Virus record (IMG/VR): IMGVR_UViG_3300018063_000194
Coordinates: 1 to 28,306 of that record
Length of the DNA stretch: 28,306 bases
Reading direction: 5' to 3' (one strand)
Source: a virus
The notes under the pieces are model-generated. The model saw nothing but the letters and a program-made list of their open reading frames with translations, did no database searches and was not told the origin of the DNA. Within the stretch, counting starts at the first letter, position 1; each line of letters opens with the position of its first letter. A program made the translations under genes and the position numbers. Of this stretch, positions 26,125-28,306 are shown piece after piece.

Positions 26125-26316
26125 ATGCGGAAACTTTGTGATAGCCGGAATGATTTGGCGTTTCCCATCACGCTGATCCAAACTGGCAAAAACCAGTTCA
26201 GCGTCATCTACGGTGAGCAAGAAAAGCACGATCTTACCTACTCAGACGCAGCACACGAATACGGCGTCTGCGTCATGCATGCTTTGGCTTGTGATGGGAA
26301 GGTCATCAATGACTGA
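26125..26316 (+). CDS. Small protein, 63 aa
   Basis: ATG at 26125 behind CACAGGAGGAGAAT. FPITLIQTGKNQFSVIYGEQ then YSDAAHEYGVCVMHALACDG: beta-hairpin followed by a helix, three Cys. Overlaps the next gene by 8 nt. Function unknown. Confidence 0.55.
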   Translation: MRKLCDSRNDLAFPITLIQTGKNQFSVIYGEQEKHDLTYSDAAHEYGVCVMHALACDGKVIND

Positions 26317-26854
26317 CAATCCCAACATGGTGGCCTACATCAGCAAGCTGGATGCTGGTGACAAGGCCATCATCTGTGCGGCCATACGTCAATACAGCCA
26401 CGACTTCAGAAACCTGGACGTGCATCCAGGCATGCTACCATTCATCTCAATCAAGCACGTGGTGGCTTGCGTCAATCTGAAGTGTCACAACAGTCAGGGC
26501 CAGTATCTCAGAGCACACACATCTGTGCTCAACAAGCTTGAGTCGCACAAATGGGGTCCGCCGTTAGTCTTCAATGGCACTAAGCCCATTAAGCTGCTGC
26601 GCAAGCTGGACGATGGGCTGGTTGCCAAGCGCTTGGGGATTCATCCTGATCGTGGCGTGCCCATCCCCGGTTTGGCTGCCGTCATCAAGCGACCCCGTGA
26701 CCGCAAGATGTTTGAAAAGGCCACGGATGCCTATGACAACCAACATCCAATGATGACACTGACGCGATTGACTGAGGGCATGTGGCAGATCAGCTGCCCT
26801 GAGCAATACCAGCACTATGTCGATATGTGGTGCCTGGACTATCTGACCAAATAA
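26309..26854 (+). CDS. Unknown protein, 181 aa
   Basis: ATG at 26309 with GGGAAGG upstream; the only gene of this operon that starts by overlap instead of a cassette. MVAYISKLDAGDKAIICAAI, then HPGMLPFISIKHVVACVNLK and TRLTEGMWQISCPEQYQHYV. Basic centre (AVIKRPRDRKMFEKATDAYD). No family recognised. Confidence 0.55.
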   Translation: MTDNPNMVAYISKLDAGDKAIICAAIRQYSHDFRNLDVHPGMLPFISIKHVVACVNLKCHNSQGQYLRAHTSVLNKLESHKWGPPLVFNGTKPIKLLRKLDDGLVAKRLGIHPDRGVPIPGLAAVIKRPRDRKMFEKATDAYDNQHPMMTLTRLTEGMWQISCPEQYQHYVDMWCLDYLTK

Positions 26855-26870
26855 CACAGGAGGAGAAGGC

Positions 26871-27062
26871 GTGGAAAAGACAAAGGACCCCAATTACTAC
26901 GACGTCGCGCAAATGAAGCGCATCGCAGCTGCCGAGAGCCTCATCGAGCAGTACAACAAGCTTGATATCCACGGCGGCACCAACATGTTTGTCATCCCCA
27001 AAGGTGACCTGAAGGTCATTCTTGAGGCCCTTGGGTGCCCAGTCACGTTCGTGGAGACGTAG
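26871..27062 (+). CDS. Small protein, 63 aa (GTG start)
   Basis: GTG at 26871 behind ACAGGAGGAGAAGGC; here the ribosome binding site lacks the two-hairpin cassette. MKRIAAAESLIEQYNKLDIH, then GGTNMFVIPKGDLKVILEAL. Helical, mildly acidic, one Cys. Function unknown. Confidence 0.55.
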   Translation: MEKTKDPNYYDVAQMKRIAAAESLIEQYNKLDIHGGTNMFVIPKGDLKVILEALGCPVTFVET

Positions 27063-27065
27063 CCT

Positions 27066-27130
27066 AACTGCAAGGAGCACAGCATTACGGTGCTGTGCGA
27101 CGTGCAGTTGATGCACGAACACAGGAGGAG
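27066..27130 (+). promoter_or_regulatory. Structured cassette 7 before the gene at 27134
   Basis: Outer AACTGCA (27066-27072) with TGCAGTT (27103-27109) encloses H1 GCACAGCA-TTACGG-TGCTGTGC (27077-27098). H2 CGTGCA-GTTGA-TGCACG (27101-27117) uses the same 27103-27106 bases, so outer stem and H2 exclude each other. ACACAGGAGGAG follows. Confidence 0.65.
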
Positions 27131-27133
27131 AAA

Positions 27134-27445
27134 ATGAACACTACAGGACTCATGGCGTTGGCTGATCACATCGAAGCCAACACCAGCAGAACCTTCAACA
27201 TGTCCACCTACTCAGGGTGCTTCCTTGGGTTCAACGCAGACATGCTCAAGTGGCCCACCATCGACATGGTCAATCCAAAAAGCTTTGCCGCACACTATGA
27301 GATCACAGTTGATCAGGCACGCAGCCTTTGTTGGGGCGACTACCCCCTGTCAACAAACCTGCGTTACGTCAGCAGGGAGCAAGGTGTCCGCACATTGCGA
27401 CACTTTGCGGGCACCGGCATGGTGGATTTCACAATCGGCCAATAG
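27134..27445 (+). CDS. CGT-x-x-C family protein C, 103 aa
   Basis: ATG at 27134 behind ACAGGAGGAGAAA. LMALADHIEANTSRTFNMST, YSGCFLGFNADMLKW and YEITVDQARSLCWGD, then REQGVRTLRHFAG. It is a clear paralogue of protein D (L-A-x-I-E, F-x-M, C-x-x-GF-A-x-L, x-I-T-x-x-Q, REQ-V-TLR). Three Cys. Function unknown. Confidence 0.6.
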   Translation: MNTTGLMALADHIEANTSRTFNMSTYSGCFLGFNADMLKWPTIDMVNPKSFAAHYEITVDQARSLCWGDYPLSTNLRYVSREQGVRTLRHFAGTGMVDFTIGQ

Positions 27446-27451
27446 CGCAAA

Positions 27452-27517
27452 GATGGCAGACAACGGCCCTCAGCAATGGGGGCCGTCGATGTGCCATCAC
27501 GGCACTAACAGGAGGAG
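27452..27517 (+). promoter_or_regulatory. Structured cassette 8 before the gene at 27521
   Basis: Outer GATGGCA (27452-27458) with TGCCATC (27492-27498) encloses H1 ACGGCCC/GGGCCGT (27463-27486). H2 GTGCC-ATCAC-GGCAC (27491-27505) competes with the outer stem. TAACAGGAGGAGA follows. Confidence 0.65.
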
Positions 27518-27520
27518 AAA

Positions 27521-27805
27521 ATGAACGTCAACGCAATTGATGAACTCGCCAATTACATCGAGAAGCGCACCGACAAGAAATTCGACATGGCCCGTCACCA
27601 GGACTGCATCCTGGGGTTTGCAGCTGATCTATGGGTCCTGCACGGCGTTGTCGCCGACGTGGGCGATAAGCTTGGGATCACAAGGCAGCAGGGTCAGCAA
27701 CTGTTCTTCGCCTTAGACTCTCGGGTAGTCCTGAACAAGTTAACCAGGGAGCAAGCCGTGAGCACCCTCCGTAATCTGGCAGTCATCGGCAACGTAGAGT
27801 GGTAG
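27521..27805 (+). CDS. CGT-x-x-C family protein D, 94 aa
   Basis: ATG at 27521 behind AACAGGAGGAGAAA. IDELANYIEKRTDKKFDMAR, DCILGFAADLWVLHG, KLGITRQQGQQLFFALDSR and LTREQAVSTLRNLAVIGNVE. Closest to protein C; the shortest and cleanest member. One Cys. Function unknown. Confidence 0.65.
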   Translation: MNVNAIDELANYIEKRTDKKFDMARHQDCILGFAADLWVLHGVVADVGDKLGITRQQGQQLFFALDSRVVLNKLTREQAVSTLRNLAVIGNVEW

Positions 27806-27875
27806 TGCAACTCGCTGCTCATCCTTAGGGGTGGGCAGCAGGGTGTGCTCTTGAAGCGCACTAACACAGGAGGAG
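27803..27875 (+). promoter_or_regulatory. Structured cassette 9 before the gene at 27879
   Basis: Outer TAGTGC (27803-27808) with GCACTA (27858-27863) encloses H1 GCTGCTCA/TGGGCAGC (27814-27839). H2 GTGTGC/GCGCAC (27843-27861) competes with the outer stem. ACACAGGAGGAGA follows. Confidence 0.65.
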
Positions 27876-27878
27876 ATC

Positions 27879-28306
27879 ATGTCAAAACTTTCTGAAAGGG
27901 CAATGCTTGCTGCATTGCATACCGGGGCTTGGTCGGGTGCTGCGCACGACCAGCAGGTGACTGAGGAAGTCAGTGAGGCACACAAAGCCGCCGAGCGCGA
28001 CGCAGGGCGCTACACCAAGCAATTGGTGTCCAATAAGTTCCTGCGCCACGTCACCGGCAAGCTGTCCACGGCACGTCGCATCCACCGGCTGCTCACGCTG
28101 CCGTGGGATGATGACGGCACACGCATCCTCAGCTGCACCGGACACGCGCACTACACCGAGCAGATGCGGCTGCAACGCCACGGCATCGAGGCTGCGGCAG
28201 TTGAGTTCGTCAAGGGCCTGCCCGACTACATCAAGGAGGCCCGTGAGCGGCTTGGCACCATGTTCGACAAGGATGACTACCCTGATGCGGACAGCGTGCG
28301 CAAGAA
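27879..28306 (+). CDS. DUF3150-like protein (3' end outside window)
   Basis: ATG at 27879 behind ACAGGAGGAGATC; 142 residues visible. SKLSERAMLAALHTGAWSGA, RYTKQLVSNKFLRHVTGKLS, LTLPWDDDGTRILSC and RERLGTMFDKDDYPDADSVR fit the pattern of the phage/plasmid DUF3150 family as I know it: an N-terminal L-x-x-L-x-x-S/T-x-W motif and a LPW-D-G-x-R block. In other phages these genes often lie beside MoxR-type AAA ATPase and vWA genes; the downstream sequence is not in this window. Confidence 0.65.
   Translation, partial: MSKLSERAMLAALHTGAWSGAAHDQQVTEEVSEAHKAAERDAGRYTKQLVSNKFLRHVTGKLSTARRIHRLLTLPWDDDGTRILSCTGHAHYTEQMRLQRHGIEAAAVEFVKGLPDYIKEARERLGTMFDKDDYPDADSVRK

Noticed and set aside
1-28306. Prophage attachment site or integrase module
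   Set aside because: No integrase, excisionase or intact host tRNA end was seen; the tRNA-like ends belong to the Y RNAs.

Overview
This window looks like part of a tailed double-stranded DNA bacteriophage genome, probably infecting a Gram-negative (proteobacterial-type) host. The evidence is a packaging and head-morphogenesis block on the minus strand (small and large terminase, portal, scaffold-like protein, major capsid protein). Facing it are dense plus-strand operons of small genes joined by ATGA, GTGA or TGATG overlaps, with strong AGGAGG ribosome binding sites. I see no integrase, transposase, rRNA, ordinary tRNA or CRISPR array. The host and taxonomy cannot be fixed from this sequence alone.

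Minus strand, about 13,003 down to 1: one long operon starts at a sigma70-like promoter. It begins with a NusG/RfaH-like protein and a cold-shock protein, then runs through small head proteins, a small terminase candidate, the large terminase, a portal split into two ORFs, an acidic scaffold-like protein, three small coupled genes, the major capsid protein, three virion-like proteins and a DUF115/MptE-like protein cut by the window edge. The NusG-like gene is well placed to act as an operon-specific antiterminator.

Divergent centre, 13,100-14,920: the most striking locus. Three plus-strand RNAs share the pattern stem / TGGCGTAG-N8-TACTTCG / ... / YTGTWCC / stem. They sit between the divergent promoters and directly upstream of a TROVE-vWA (Ro60/Rsr) gene. 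The second and third contain tRNA-like T arm, closed acceptor-like stem and D arm in permuted order, as in bacterial YrlA-type Y RNAs; the first is a minimal form without that domain. This is a phage-borne Ro ribonucleoprotein system. Its operon continues with a small protein, an XRE-type regulator and several small coupled genes to 17,298.

Plus strand, 17,300-19,676: a consensus promoter with overlapping dyads drives a second vWA protein, an XRE regulator and an array of six small proteins, at least four of them with a shared start motif. 19,677-20,138 is non-coding and full of dyads. It is followed by a basic DNA-binding-like protein, a strong terminator at 20,804, a repeat-rich region, and a group of small genes that includes a SLOG-type protein. 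22,950-23,917 is a long, apparently non-coding leader with large stems.

Plus strand, 23,918-28,306: eleven small genes. Almost every intergenic gap is a structured cassette: an outer stem enclosing hairpin H1, a competing hairpin H2, then a near-identical ACAGGAGGAGA ribosome binding site. Stem sequences differ between cassettes while the fold is kept, which suggests a repeated phage RNA regulatory element. The last, partial gene resembles the DUF3150 family.
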